Part shown: positions 16,591 through 25,486 of the stretch, in pieces
Layout of the letters: every line of letters starts with the position of its first letter
Position numbering within the stretch: the first letter of the stretch is position 1
DNA from: Actinomycetes bacterium
GTDB lineage: Bacteria > Actinomycetota > Actinomycetes > Mycobacteriales > Mycobacteriaceae
Direction of reading: 5' to 3'
Length of the DNA stretch: 53,604 nt
Assembly (NCBI GenBank): GCA_022601135.1
Contig: JAHZJB010000119.1
Location: 1 to 53,604 of the forward strand
Program-made: the position numbers and the translations under genes
The notes under the pieces: generated by a model
What the model was told of the DNA's origin: nothing
The model's database searches: none
Seen by the model: only the letters and a program-made list of their open reading frames with translations

Positions 16591-17823
16591 TCAGAGTCCC
16601 AATGCTGCCTTGGCCAGGATGTTGCGCTGAATCTCGTTGCTACCCGCGTAGATCGAGCCGGCGCGGTCGTTGAAGTAACGCAGTGGAGCAACCGCCTGCC
16701 ACGCCTCGCCGCTGACATATCCACCGGCCGGTGGGGTGAAGCCCGCGACGGGCCCGCCGGGACGTGTCGCGTGCGGTTGGTACACACGCCCGCGCGGACC
16801 CGCAGCTTCCATTGCGAGCTCGGTGATCGACTGGCTCAGTTCGGTGCTCAGTACCTTGAGCATCGACGATTTCGCTCCCGGATTGCCGCCTTCTGCCACC
16901 ACTGCCAGCACCTGGTATTCGAGGATCTCGAGTACCTCGGTACGGATCCGCGCGTCTGCGAGCTTGCGTGCGAAGGCCGAGTCATCGAGAAGCGAACCCC
17001 CGCCCGGCCCAGGTTGTTCGGCTGCCACGGCAGCGATCTCGTCAGCCATCACCTGCAATGCCGGTGCGGATGCGCCGCCGCCGCGCTCGAACTCCAACAG
17101 GTATTTCGCCACCGTCCAGCCGTCATCGATCTCGCCGATGACGTTCGTCTTGGGCACTCGCACCTCGTCGAAGAACACCTGGTTCTGCACTTCTTCGCCC
17201 GAGGTCATCACCAGCGGACGGATCTCGATCCCGGGGGAGGACAGTTCGCAGAGCAGGAACGTGATGCCCTGCTGCTTCCTGTCGGTCCGCGTGGTACGCA
17301 CCAGCGCGAACATCCAGTTGGCCTCCCGGGCGTGGGTGGTCCATATCTTGCTGCCGGTGCAGACCAGGTGGTCGCCGTCGTCGCGGGCGGCCATCGACAG
17401 GGCTGCGAGGTCCGAACCCGCTTCCGGTTCGGAGTAGCCCTGGCAGAAGAACACTTCGCCGGTCAGGATCCGCGGCAGGAAGTAGTGTTTCTGCTCGTCG
17501 GTGCCGAACCTGATGATCGCGTGGGCCACCATCCTGATGCCCATCGGTGACAGCGACGGAGCGCCGGCCAGCGTCGATTCCCGGCTGAAGATGTAGTGCT
17601 GGGTCAGGCTCCAGTCGCAGCCGCCGTAGGCGACCGGCCACGCCGGCGCTGCCCAGCCCTGCTCGTGCAAGATCCGCTGCCATTGCATGCTGGCGTCATG
17701 GTCGGCGTAGACGCTGGTCATGAGGCGTCCGGCGCGATGCAATTCGGGCGTCAGCTTCTTCTCGAGAAAGGCTCGGACCTCATCGCGGAACGCGAGGTCA
17801 TCCGCCGACCACTGCAGGTCCAT
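16591..17823 (-). CDS. Acyl-CoA dehydrogenase, larger subunit of a FadE pair
   Basis: A 410-residue acyl-CoA dehydrogenase, first gene of a two-gene operon. FAD and substrate-binding features include FCQGYSEPEAGSDLAAL and KIWTTHAREANWMFALVRT, and the C-terminal loop is IYAGSNEIQRNILAKAALGL. At the place of the MCAD catalytic Glu (YEGT) it has YAGS, as in other mycobacterial heteromeric FadEs that take their base from elsewhere. The start ATG has a ribosome site AGGAAGGGA. It resembles FadE17/FadE18-type pairs in size; assignment to a named pair is not safe. Confidence 0.88.
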   Translation of the reverse strand: MDLQWSADDLAFRDEVRAFLEKKLTPELHRAGRLMTSVYADHDASMQWQRILHEQGWAAPAWPVAYGGCDWSLTQHYIFSRESTLAGAPSLSPMGIRMVAHAIIRFGTDEQKHYFLPRILTGEVFFCQGYSEPEAGSDLAALSMAARDDGDHLVCTGSKIWTTHAREANWMFALVRTTRTDRKQQGITFLLCELSSPGIEIRPLVMTSGEEVQNQVFFDEVRVPKTNVIGEIDDGWTVAKYLLEFERGGGASAPALQVMADEIAAVAAEQPGPGGGSLLDDSAFARKLADARIRTEVLEILEYQVLAVVAEGGNPGAKSSMLKVLSTELSQSITELAMEAAGPRGRVYQPHATRPGGPVAGFTPPAGGYVSGEAWQAVAPLRYFNDRAGSIYAGSNEIQRNILAKAALGL

Positions 17824-17863
17824 GGCGGTCCCTTCCTCTTTCGGCGTGCCTCACACACAGTAA

Positions 17864-17879
17864 ACCTAGTTAGTTAGGT
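17864..17879. promoter_or_regulatory. Imperfect inverted repeat upstream of FadE pair
   Basis: ACCTAGTTAGTTAGGT has 5-base arms ACCTA and TAGGT, about 40 bases before the first FadE gene. It could be an operator; the overlapping GTTA direct repeat makes chance plausible. It does not match the KstR or KstR2 consensus sites. Confidence 0.25.
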
Positions 17880-17899
17880 AGGGGTTATCGGGGGTACGG

Positions 17900-19708
17900 C
17901 TAGAAACTCAGTGGTATGCGTCCCTTGGCCAACAGTGCCTCGGCGGCCGCCGCGGCGACCGGGCGAGACAGGAGGAAACCCTGCGCTCGGTGGCACCCTT
18001 GCCGGAGCAAGGTCAGCGCCGCTGCCGCCGTTTCGACGCCTTCGGCCACGACGTCCAGATCGAACGCTTCGGCGAGTGCGATGATCGCCCGAACGATGGC
18101 GAGATCACCTGGGTCGGAACCGAGTTCGCGAATGAAACTCTGGTCGATCTTGAGGGTGTCGACCCGCAGCGTCTTCAAATGGGACAGCGCGCTGTAGCCC
18201 GTTCCGAAGTCGTCGATGGCGACCTGCACGCCCGCATCCTTCAACCCGGCAAGGGCGTTTCGGGTGGTCGCCAGATCCTGGACCACCGCCCTCTCGGTGA
18301 CCTCCAAGCAGACCGAACCTCGTTCGAGACCGAATTCGGTCATGACGTCCGCCACGGATTCCACGAACCCGTCGGTGACCAATTGCATCGGTGAGATGTT
18401 CACTCGAAGCAGGACGTCGTTGCCAACTCCTCTGCATCGCCAGCCGGCGAGTTCGGCGCATGCCGTGCGCAGCACCCAGCGCCCCAACTCGCCGGCCAGA
18501 TTGATCGATTCGGCGATGCCGACGAACAGGTCGGGGGAGAGCAGCCCGTGGGTCGGGTGCTGCCAGCGGACGAGAGCTTCGGCGGCGACGATGTCCCCCG
18601 TGCGCATGTCGACTTCTGGGAGATAGTTCAGATGCAGTGCGCCGTTCTCGATGACGCTGCGCAGATTGAGCTCGATGTCGTTACGGAACGCGTTTTGTAT
18701 CGCCATGTCGTCTGTGTAGACCGAGACCGTGTTGCCTCCGGAGTTCTTGGCGGCATTCATCGCATGGTCGGCCCGGCGGAACACCTCCGATGTGCTGTCT
18801 TTGCCCGGAACGCCAAGCGCAACAGCGATACTCACCGTGCGGGTAAGCACCTCACCGTCGATGGTCACTCCCTCGCACAGCGTCGATCGAAGTCGGCGTG
18901 CGAGTGTTTCGGCAGCGGCGGCATCCATGGGTCCGGTGGGTACCAGGACGAACTCGTCTCCGTCGAGCCGGGCGGCCAGGGCGGCGCCTTCGGCGCTATC
19001 TCGCAGACGTTCGGCGAGGACACGAATGAATCCGTCGCCGGCGGTATGGCCGACGTAGTCGTTGATCGCCTGGAGACGGTCCAGGTCGACCAACAGCGCC
19101 GAGACAGGTCCGGGCTCACCGTTCTTCAGTCGTGCATCGAGGTGGTCCACCAATATCCGCCGGTTCGGTAGACCCGTCATTTCGTCGTGTTCGGCAAGGT
19201 AGCGCAGTTGCTCTTCGGCCTCGATGCGCGCCTGAACCAGGGCGAACAGTGCCGCCATGGCTTCCAGGGTGCTGAGTTCGTCCGAGATCCACTCGCTGGC
19301 GGCGGTGAGGACGAACCCCAGCACGCCGGTGGTGACTTCCCCGGAGACCAGCGGGGCCACCGCTATCGACGAGCTCGCAGGGGTGGCCCCGTCGGGACGA
19401 AAAACCATCGGCCTCTTGCCATGCTCGGATTCGGCGAGCACGCGATCAGCGTCGGCGAAATACACCAGGCGATGGGGATCGGGATCGGGCGTGCCGGGCC
19501 GGGCCGGCCATTCGGCGATCAACCGCGACGCGTGAATCGTGTGGTCGTTGTACCGCAGAAAACTGCGGTCGACGCCGAGGTGGGATGACAGTTTGGCCAT
19601 CACCTGTCGGCTGACTTCCGCAAAGGTTGCCGCGTTGGCTGCCATCAGTTGGGTGGCCGCCGACGTAATCACCTGGCGGAGACCGCGGTGCGCGGCGTTG
19701 TCTGACAT
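17900..19708 (-). CDS. GAF-GGDEF-EAL cyclic-di-GMP turnover protein
   Basis: A 602-residue protein. Residues about 20-165 are a GAF sensor, about 170-335 a GGDEF diguanylate cyclase domain, about 345-595 an EAL phosphodiesterase. The cyclase active site reads RLDGDEF (DGDEF at 249-253, first Gly replaced by Asp), with VDLDRLQAINDYVGHTAGD intact upstream. The EAL domain keeps EAL at 377-379, the metal and base residues in RVNISPMQL, CLEVTE, IDDFGTGYSALSHLK and LKIDQSF, and VAEGVET, so phosphodiesterase activity is expected. The architecture matches the bifunctional mycobacterial DcpA (MSMEG_2196 and Rv1354c). The start ATG 19708 leaves only a short N-terminal tail; no membrane segment is visible. 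Confidence 0.92.
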   Translation of the reverse strand: MSDNAAHRGLRQVITSAATQLMAANAATFAEVSRQVMAKLSSHLGVDRSFLRYNDHTIHASRLIAEWPARPGTPDPDPHRLVYFADADRVLAESEHGKRPMVFRPDGATPASSSIAVAPLVSGEVTTGVLGFVLTAASEWISDELSTLEAMAALFALVQARIEAEEQLRYLAEHDEMTGLPNRRILVDHLDARLKNGEPGPVSALLVDLDRLQAINDYVGHTAGDGFIRVLAERLRDSAEGAALAARLDGDEFVLVPTGPMDAAAAETLARRLRSTLCEGVTIDGEVLTRTVSIAVALGVPGKDSTSEVFRRADHAMNAAKNSGGNTVSVYTDDMAIQNAFRNDIELNLRSVIENGALHLNYLPEVDMRTGDIVAAEALVRWQHPTHGLLSPDLFVGIAESINLAGELGRWVLRTACAELAGWRCRGVGNDVLLRVNISPMQLVTDGFVESVADVMTEFGLERGSVCLEVTERAVVQDLATTRNALAGLKDAGVQVAIDDFGTGYSALSHLKTLRVDTLKIDQSFIRELGSDPGDLAIVRAIIALAEAFDLDVVAEGVETAAAALTLLRQGCHRAQGFLLSRPVAAAAAEALLAKGRIPLSF

Positions 19709-19851
19709 CGTGCTGCCAGGATACGGGGGTCCAAGCTTGAGCGGGATGGCGGCGAAAATGCGCTCAGGCCGCTGTGGCACTGTGTGGGGCGCATCAATCT
19801 CGGCATCGTCGGGTCGTTCCCGCGGGCGGTCCTGAGGCAAAGGAGACCGGA

Positions 19852-20304
19852 GTGAAGAGGTTCAACGGGTTGGCCGAGCTGGTCGCCGCCGAAGGCGAAC
19901 TGCTGGGCCCGACTGACTGGCTTGAGATCACCCAGGAACGGGTCGGCCTATTTGCCGATGCCACCGACGACCATCAATGGATCCACGTCGACCCGCAGCG
20001 GGCGGCCAGCGGACCTTTCGGCGGGACGATCGCGCACGGGCTGCTTACGTTGTCGCTGATCCCGCACTTCACCCATCAGCTGTACAGCGTCGACAATGTC
20101 GCCATGGCGATCAACTACGGGTACAACAGGGTACGTTTCATCACGCCCGTCCGGGTGGGCGCCAGTATCCGGGCCCGCGCCGAGATCGCATCGGTAAGCC
20201 AACTCGACAGCGCGGTGCAGGCAACGCTGCGCACGACGGTCGAGATCCAGGGATCCGAGAAGCCCGCCGCCGTCGCGGAATCGATTGTGCGGTTCATCGG
20301 CTGA
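19852..20304 (+). CDS. htdZ: MaoC-like (R)-enoyl-CoA hydratase, HtdZ type
   Basis: A 150-residue single hot-dog-fold hydratase. The catalytic segment FADATDDHQWIHVDPQRA carries the Asp and His of the hydratase-2 motif, followed by GPFGGTIAHGLLTLSLIP. Length and sequence closely recall Rv0130 (HtdZ) of M. tuberculosis. It hydrates 2-enoyl-CoA to (R)-3-hydroxyacyl-CoA. The GTG at 19852 has an AAAGGAGA ribosome site seven bases before it, which decides the start. It is convergent with the broken FadE gene, 13 bases away. Confidence 0.87.
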   Translation: MKRFNGLAELVAAEGELLGPTDWLEITQERVGLFADATDDHQWIHVDPQRAASGPFGGTIAHGLLTLSLIPHFTHQLYSVDNVAMAINYGYNRVRFITPVRVGASIRARAEIASVSQLDSAVQATLRTTVEIQGSEKPAAVAESIVRFIG

Positions 20305-20317
20305 CCCGGGGAGCAGC

Positions 20318-21493
20318 TCATCGCCGTGCCGCCTTGACCAGCCCGCCGCCGATGATCAGCCGTTGGATCTCACTGGTGCCCTCGTAGAGCCGGAGCAACC
20401 GTACATCGCGGTAGATTCGCTCCACCGGGACCTCGCGCATATAGCCGCTGCCGCCGTGGATCTGCACGGCGAGATCGGCGACCTTGCCGGCCATTTCGGT
20501 ACAGAAGAGCTTCGCCGCAGACGGAGCGATGCGACGGTCCTCCCCGGTGACCCACTTGCGCGCGGTATCTCGCACGAGTGCGCGCCCGGCCAGCACCCCC
20601 GTCTACTGGTCGGCGATCATCGCCTGTACCAACTGGAACTCACCGATCGCGGTGCCGCCCTGTGTCGCGGTGGCGGCGTAGGTGACTGACTCGTCGAGGG
20701 CGCGCTGCGCGGTCCCCACTGCGAGCGCCGCGATATGGACGCGACCGCGGGCCAGCGACGTCAGGGCCGCGCGGTAGCCGATGTCTTCGGATCCTCCGAC
20801 CAGCGCGCTGCCGGGTACTCGCACGTCGGTGAAGCCGACGTCGGCGGTCCAGGCTCCTTCCTGGCCCATCTTCTCGTCCTTGACGCCGACCTCGACACCT
20901 GGCGAATCGGCCGGTACCAGGAACACCGCGATCCCCGCTCCCTTGGCGTCGGCCGGCCGGGTCCTGGCGAAAGCCACGAACAGATCGGCGGTGGGTGCGT
21001 TGGTGATGAAACGCTTCTGGCCGTTGATGATCCAATCGGCGTTGTCTGCCGATCCATCCCGCACGGCCTTCGTGCGCAGTCCCGACGGATTGGAGCCGGC
21101 ACCCGGCTCGGTGAGGGCGAACGACGCGACGGTTTGACCCGAGGCGATCCCTTCCAACCACCGCGCCTTTTGTTCCTCCGTGCCGTACCCGACGAGGACC
21201 TGTCCGGCGATCCCGTTGTTGGTGCCGAACATGGAACGCAATGCCAACGACGTGTAGCCCAGCTCCATCGCCAGCTCCACGTCCTGGGCGAGATTCAGGC
21301 CGAGCCCGCCCCACTGCTGTGGGATCGCATAGCCGAACAGCCCCATCATCATGGCCTGCTCGCGCAGGTCGTCGGGAACCCGGTCGTCTGCAAGAATCTC
21401 CTGCTCACGAGGGACGACCGTGGTTCGGACGAAGTCGCGGGTCTGGGCCAGGACTGCTTGGAAATCTTCGTCGCCGACTTCGGATGTGGTCAT
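20318..21493 (-). pseudogene. Acyl-CoA dehydrogenase interrupted by one amber codon
   Basis: The 391-codon frame is complete for an acyl-CoA dehydrogenase except for a TAG at 20603-20605. Before it the protein reads GEFQLVQAMIADQ, and after it, in the same frame, TGVLAGRALVRDTARKW, so the family alignment continues without a gap. All other features are present: ALTEPGAGSNPSGL, KRFITNAP, and RLYEGTSEIQRLIIGGG with the catalytic Glu. A TAC to TAG change in a Tyr codon would explain it. The stop removes the last 95 residues, including the catalytic base. It could be a recent nonsense mutation or a base-call error. The start ATG at 21493 shares a divergent promoter with the SDR gene. Confidence 0.85.
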
Positions 21494-21530
21494 CGGTAGA
21501 GCTCCTCGGCACGCGTTGATCAACCCAGAC

Positions 21531-21549
21531 ATCGTATATGAAATATGAT
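21531..21549. promoter_or_regulatory. Probable GntR-type operator in divergent promoter
   Basis: ATCGTATATGAAATATGAT is an inverted repeat with 7-base arms matching at six positions (ATCGTAT against ATCATAT) around a 5-base centre. It is AT-rich in high-GC DNA and lies between the divergent FadE relic and the SDR-thiolase-FadE-GntR operon. The local FCD-type GntR regulator is the natural candidate to bind. Confidence 0.6.
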
Positions 21550-21579
21550 ATTTGTTGGTCGAGGGCTTGGTAAGGATGG

Positions 21580-22329
21580 GTGGACATCGTGGCATTGCTC
21601 AAGGGTCGGTCCGCTGTGGTGACCGGCGGAGCCCAGGGTCTGGGATTCGCGATCGCGCAGCGCTTCATCGCCGAGGGCGCGCGCGTGGTCCTGGGTGACG
21701 TCAACCTGGAGGCGGCTCAGGCGGCCGTGGCAGAACTCGGCGGGGCCGACGTCGCCCGCGCGTTGCGGTGCGACGTGACGAGCCCTGACGAGGTCGATGC
21801 ATTGGTGGCCGCCGCGGTGGATGACTTCGGGGCGATCGACATCATGGTCAACAACGCCGGTATCACCCGAGACGCGACGCTGCGCAAGATGACCGAGGAA
21901 CAGTTCGATCAGGTGATCGCCGTACATCTGAAGGGCACCTGGAACGGGCTGCGCGCGGCGGCGGCGGTAATGCGGGAGGCCCAGAGTGGCGCGATCGTCA
22001 ACATGTCGTCGATCTCGGGAAAGGTCGGCATGGTAGGGCAGACCAACTACTCGGCGGCCAAGGCCGGCATCGTGGGAATGACGAAGGCGGCCGCCAAGGA
22101 ACTGGCCTATCTGGGCGTGAGGGTCAATGCAATCCAGCCCGGACTGATCCGCTCGGCCATGACGGAGGCTATGCCGCAACGTATCTGGGACTCCAAGGTA
22201 TCTGAGGTGCCGATGGGCCGGGCCGGTGAGCCGGATGAGGTCGCCACGGTGGCGTTGTTCCTGGCATCGGACCTGTCGTCGTACATGACCGGCACCGTCC
22301 TGGAAGTCACCGGCGGGCGGCATCTGTGA
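21580..22329 (+). CDS. SDR 3-hydroxyacyl-CoA dehydrogenase / FabG-like reductase
   Basis: A 249-residue classical short-chain dehydrogenase. Cofactor motif TGGAQGLG (TGxxxGxG) is at about residue 15-22, NNAG at about 89-92, catalytic Ser in [10 protein letters not shown], and YSAAK (Tyr and Lys) about 14 residues later. The C-terminus [20 protein letters not shown] is FabG-like. Asp in the beta2 region (LGDVNLEAA) suggests NAD preference. The GTG at 21580 is closest to the AAGGA ribosome site; GTG 21589 is an alternative. In context with thiolase and FadE it probably oxidises a 3-hydroxyacyl-CoA. Confidence 0.88.
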   Translation: MDIVALLKGRSAVVTGGAQGLGFAIAQRFIAEGARVVLGDVNLEAAQAAVAELGGADVARALRCDVTSPDEVDALVAAAVDDFGAIDIMVNNAGITRDATLRKMTEEQFDQVIAVHLKGTWNGLRAAAAVMREAQSGAIVNMSSISGKVGMVGQTNYSAAKAGIVGMTKAAAKELAYLGVRVNAIQPGLIRSAMTEAMPQRIWDSKVSEVPMGRAGEPDEVATVALFLASDLSSYMTGTVLEVTGGRHL

Positions 22330-23543
22330 TGGGTGAGGCCGTGATCTGCGAACCCGTTCGTACACCGATCGGTCGCTATGGTGGCGTGTTCGCATCACTG
22401 ACCGCGGTCGAACTCGGGGTTGCGGCGCTGAGGGGGCTGCTCGCGCGAACCGGCGTGGCACCGGATGCGGTGGAGGACGTCGTGATCGGGCACTGCTATC
22501 CGAGCATGGAGGCGCCGGCCATCGGCCGGGTGATCGCCCTCGACGCCGGGTTGCCGGTGAGCGTGCCCGGAATGCAGATCGATCGCCGCTGCGGCTCCGG
22601 CCTGCAGGCGGTGATCCAGGCGTGCCTGCAAGTGGCAAGTGGCAACAATGAGGTCGTCGTCGCCGGTGGAGTCGAGTCGATGAGCAACGTGGTTTTCCAC
22701 TCGACCGACATGCGTTGGGGGCCGCCCCGTGACGGCGTCCGCGTGCACGACGCAATCGCCCGCGGCAGGACCACCGCAGGCGGCAAGAATCACCCGGTGC
22801 CCGGCGGCATGCTCGAGACCGCGGAGAATCTGCGACGGCGGTATTCGATCTCCCGCGAGGAGCAGGACGAGCTGGCCGTTTTGTCGCACCGGCGCGCCGT
22901 CGGCGCTCAGGCCGAGGGGCTCTTGGCCGAGACGATCATCGGCGTGACGGTGTCCTCGCGCGGCGGACAGCACATGATCGACAACGACGAACACCCCCGC
23001 GCGGACACGTCGGTGGAATCCCTCGCCAAGCTCAAACCGGTTCTGGCTAAGCATGATCCCGGCGCCACTGTGACGGCGGGCAACTCCTGCGGGCAGAACG
23101 ATGCCGCTGCGATGTGCCTGGTCACCACTCCGGAGAAAGCCTGCGAGCTCGGGCTCGTACCGCTGGTCCGACTGGTGTCCTGGGGAGTCGCGGGGGTGGC
23201 CCCCGAGGTGATGGGCATCGGCCCGGTTCCCGCCACCGCAGTCGCGCTGGGCAAGGCTGGACTCGAGCTCGTCGACATGGATCTCATCGAGCTCAACGAG
23301 GCATTCGCAGCCCAGGCGCTGGCGTGTATGCGCGAATGGAATTTCTCTCCAGCGGATGTGGAACGTACCAACGTGCACGGCTCGGGGATCTCGCTTGGCC
23401 ATCCGGTCGGAGCGACCGGCGGGCGGATGTTGGCAACGCTGGCGCGTGAACTGAACCGCCGTGGCCTGCGCTACGGCCTGGAAACGATGTGCATCGGCGG
23501 CGGGCAGGGACTGGCGGCCGTCTTCGAGCGGGATCGCGCATGA
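22329..23543 (+). CDS. Acetyl-CoA acetyltransferase (thiolase)
   Basis: A 404-residue degradative thiolase. The nucleophilic Cys is in DRRCGSGLQAVIQA (about residue 86-99), the GHP His in HGSGISLGHPVGATGGRM, and the second Cys in METMCIGGGQGLAAVF, so all catalytic groups are present. It cleaves 3-oxoacyl-CoA with CoA. The ATG at 22329 overlaps the SDR stop (TGATG); a GTG three bases earlier is also possible. It is the second gene of the operon. The end of the gene is part of an 18-base repeat shared with the start of the following gene. Confidence 0.9.
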   Translation: MGEAVICEPVRTPIGRYGGVFASLTAVELGVAALRGLLARTGVAPDAVEDVVIGHCYPSMEAPAIGRVIALDAGLPVSVPGMQIDRRCGSGLQAVIQACLQVASGNNEVVVAGGVESMSNVVFHSTDMRWGPPRDGVRVHDAIARGRTTAGGKNHPVPGGMLETAENLRRRYSISREEQDELAVLSHRRAVGAQAEGLLAETIIGVTVSSRGGQHMIDNDEHPRADTSVESLAKLKPVLAKHDPGATVTAGNSCGQNDAAAMCLVTTPEKACELGLVPLVRLVSWGVAGVAPEVMGIGPVPATAVALGKAGLELVDMDLIELNEAFAAQALACMREWNFSPADVERTNVHGSGISLGHPVGATGGRMLATLARELNRRGLRYGLETMCIGGGQGLAAVFERDRA

Positions 23544-23577
23544 CTGTCAGCGAGAAGCGGAGCGGGATCGCGCATGA
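23526..23577 (+). repeat. Two direct copies of an 18-base junction sequence
   Basis: GAGCGGGATCGCGCATGA occurs at 23526-23543 and again at 23560-23577, a 34-base period. The first copy ends the thiolase gene with an ATGA; the second contains the ATG of the next gene. From the first ATG a 13-codon frame runs to a TAG. A tandem duplication appears to have separated an originally overlapping stop/start. Confidence 0.85.
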
Positions 23578-24767
23578 ATAGGTTGGCGCAGACACTTGGG
23601 CTCAGCGAGGTCCAGACCGAAATCCTCTCGACTGTAAGGCAGTTCGTCGACAAAGAGGTGATTCCGAGCGCGCAAGAGCTCGAGCACGCCGACGCGTACC
23701 CGCAGTCGATCGTCGATGCGATGCGGGAAATGGGTTTGTTCGGGCTGATGATCCCTCAGGAGTACGGCGGGCTGGGGGAGTCGCTGCTGACCTACGCCCT
23801 CTGCGTGGAGGAACTGGCGCGCGGCTGGATGAGCGTGTCGGGTGTGATCAATACCCACTTCATCGTCGCCTACATGATCCGCCAGCACGGTACGGACGCG
23901 CAGAAGCGTCACTACCTGCCCAGGATGGCCAGCGGCGAGACCCGCGGCGCCTTCTCGATGTCGGAGCCTGAACTCGGTTCCGACGTGGCCGCGATCCGGA
24001 CCAGGGCCACGAATTGCGGCGACGGTACTTACACCATCGACGGCCAGAAGATGTGGCTGACCAACGGTGCCAGCTCGACGCTGGTCGCTGCTCTGGTGCG
24101 TACCGAGGAGGGCGCGGACACGCCCCACCGCAACCTGACCGCATTCCTCGTCGAGAAGCCGACCGGATTCGGGGAAGTGGCTCCCGGACTGACGATTCCG
24201 GGCAAGCTCGACAAACTCGGCTACAAGGGCATCGACACCACCGAGCTGATCTTCGACGGCTACCGCGCCAGGGCTACCGACATCCTCGGGGAAGCTCCCG
24301 GACAGGGCTTCTTCCAGATGATGGACGGAGTCGAGGTCGGACGGGTCAATGTGTCAGCTCGAGCGTGTGGCGTAGGTATCAGGGCTTTCGAGCTGGCCGT
24401 GCGGTATGCCCAGCAGCGCCGCACGTTTGGCAAACCCATCGCCGAGCATCAGGCCATCGCCTTCCAATTGGCAGAGATGGCAACCAAAGTCGAGGCCGCA
24501 CACTTGATGATGGTCAACGCGGCACGGATCAAGGACACCGGGGATCGCAATGACGTGGCGGCCGGTATGGCGAAGTACTTCGCCAGTGAGGTATGCGCCG
24601 AGGTCACCCAGCAGAGCTTCCGGATACATGGTGGGTACGGCTATTCCACAGAGTACGAGATCGAGCGGCTGATGCGGGATGCCCCGTTCCTGCTCATCGG
24701 GGAGGGCACCAGCGAGATCCAGAAGAACATCATCAGTAAGCGGTTGCTGGCGGACTACCGGGTCTGA
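23574..24767 (+). CDS. Acyl-CoA dehydrogenase
   Basis: A 397-residue homomeric-type acyl-CoA dehydrogenase. It has FSMSEPELGSDVAAIRT in the FAD/substrate region, KMWLTNGASSTLVAALVRT in the middle sheet, and QRRTFGKPIAEHQAIAFQLAEM plus LIGEGTSEIQKNIISKRLLADY at the C-terminus, where the Glu of EGTSEI occupies the catalytic-base position. It oxidises acyl-CoA to 2-enoyl-CoA. It is third in the operon after SDR and thiolase, followed at once by the GntR gene. The intact gene may cover the role of the broken divergent FadE. Confidence 0.92.
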   Translation: MNRLAQTLGLSEVQTEILSTVRQFVDKEVIPSAQELEHADAYPQSIVDAMREMGLFGLMIPQEYGGLGESLLTYALCVEELARGWMSVSGVINTHFIVAYMIRQHGTDAQKRHYLPRMASGETRGAFSMSEPELGSDVAAIRTRATNCGDGTYTIDGQKMWLTNGASSTLVAALVRTEEGADTPHRNLTAFLVEKPTGFGEVAPGLTIPGKLDKLGYKGIDTTELIFDGYRARATDILGEAPGQGFFQMMDGVEVGRVNVSARACGVGIRAFELAVRYAQQRRTFGKPIAEHQAIAFQLAEMATKVEAAHLMMVNAARIKDTGDRNDVAAGMAKYFASEVCAEVTQQSFRIHGGYGYSTEYEIERLMRDAPFLLIGEGTSEIQKNIISKRLLADYRV

Positions 24768-24768
24768 T

Positions 24769-25470
24769 GTGGTGAGCGTCCCTGATTTCGCCGTGCGGCC
24801 CCAGTTGGCCGAGGACGTGGCACGGATCGTTCGCCGGCGGATCTTCGACGGAACGTACGCCGCTGGAACCTATGTGCGGCTCGACCAATTGGCCGCCGAA
24901 CTGGGTGTCAGCGTCACCCCGGTTCGGGAAGCGTTGTTCGAACTCAAGGCCGAAGGCCTGCTCGAGCAGCAACCGCGACGCGGTTTCGTAGTGCGGCCGG
25001 TGACCGTTCGGGACATTGCCGACGTATCAGATGTGCAGGCTTATCTGGGGGGAGAGCTTGCTGCGCGGGCGGCGGCCGGCATCACCGATGCTCAGTTGGA
25101 TGAGCTGAACAGGATCCAAAGCGACTTGGAAACCGCGTACACCGCCGATGAGGGTGAGCGGGCCGTGCGGCTCAACCACGAGTTTCACCGGGCGATCAAC
25201 GTCGCCGCGGACTCGCCCAAGCTGGCGCAACTGATGTCCCAGATCACTCGCTATGCACCCGAGTCGTTGTTCCCCACGATCGATGGCTGGCCCGATGAGT
25301 CCAATCGTCACCACCGGCGGCTGCTCGATGCGCTCGCGCGGCGCGACCAAGCGTTGGCACGATCTGCGATGTCCGAGCATCTGGCCGCGGGGGCGGCACC
25401 TCTGATCGAGCATCTGATCCGCCGCGGTGTGATCGGCCAATCCGCTGCCGACGAGGCCGTTTCCCGCTGA
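24769..25470 (+). CDS. GntR-family (FCD) transcriptional regulator
   Basis: A 233-residue regulator. Residues about 8-72 form the GntR winged helix (RIFDGTYAAGTYVRLDQLAAELGVSV with TPVREALFELKAEGLLEQ), and about 80-220 the all-helical FCD ligand domain with its metal-binding His pattern (LNHEFHRAI, then SNRHHRRLLDAL and SEHL). The start is GTG 24769 or 24772, one or four bases after the FadE stop, so it is the last gene of the operon it probably controls. The ligand is likely an acyl-CoA or small carboxylate. Confidence 0.88.
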   Translation: MVSVPDFAVRPQLAEDVARIVRRRIFDGTYAAGTYVRLDQLAAELGVSVTPVREALFELKAEGLLEQQPRRGFVVRPVTVRDIADVSDVQAYLGGELAARAAAGITDAQLDELNRIQSDLETAYTADEGERAVRLNHEFHRAINVAADSPKLAQLMSQITRYAPESLFPTIDGWPDESNRHHRRLLDALARRDQALARSAMSEHLAAGAAPLIEHLIRRGVIGQSAADEAVSR

Positions 25471-25486
25471 TGGGCGGCTGCGCCGT

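Noticed and set aside
16591..16680. Inactive FadE because YAGS replaces YEGT
   Set aside because: This substitution is usual in heteromeric mycobacterial acyl-CoA dehydrogenases, so it is not evidence of decay.
17864..17879. KstR or KstR2 site before the FadE pair
   Set aside because: The spacing between AAC and GTT is three bases, not two, and the KstR2 pattern is absent; I kept it only as an unassigned repeat.
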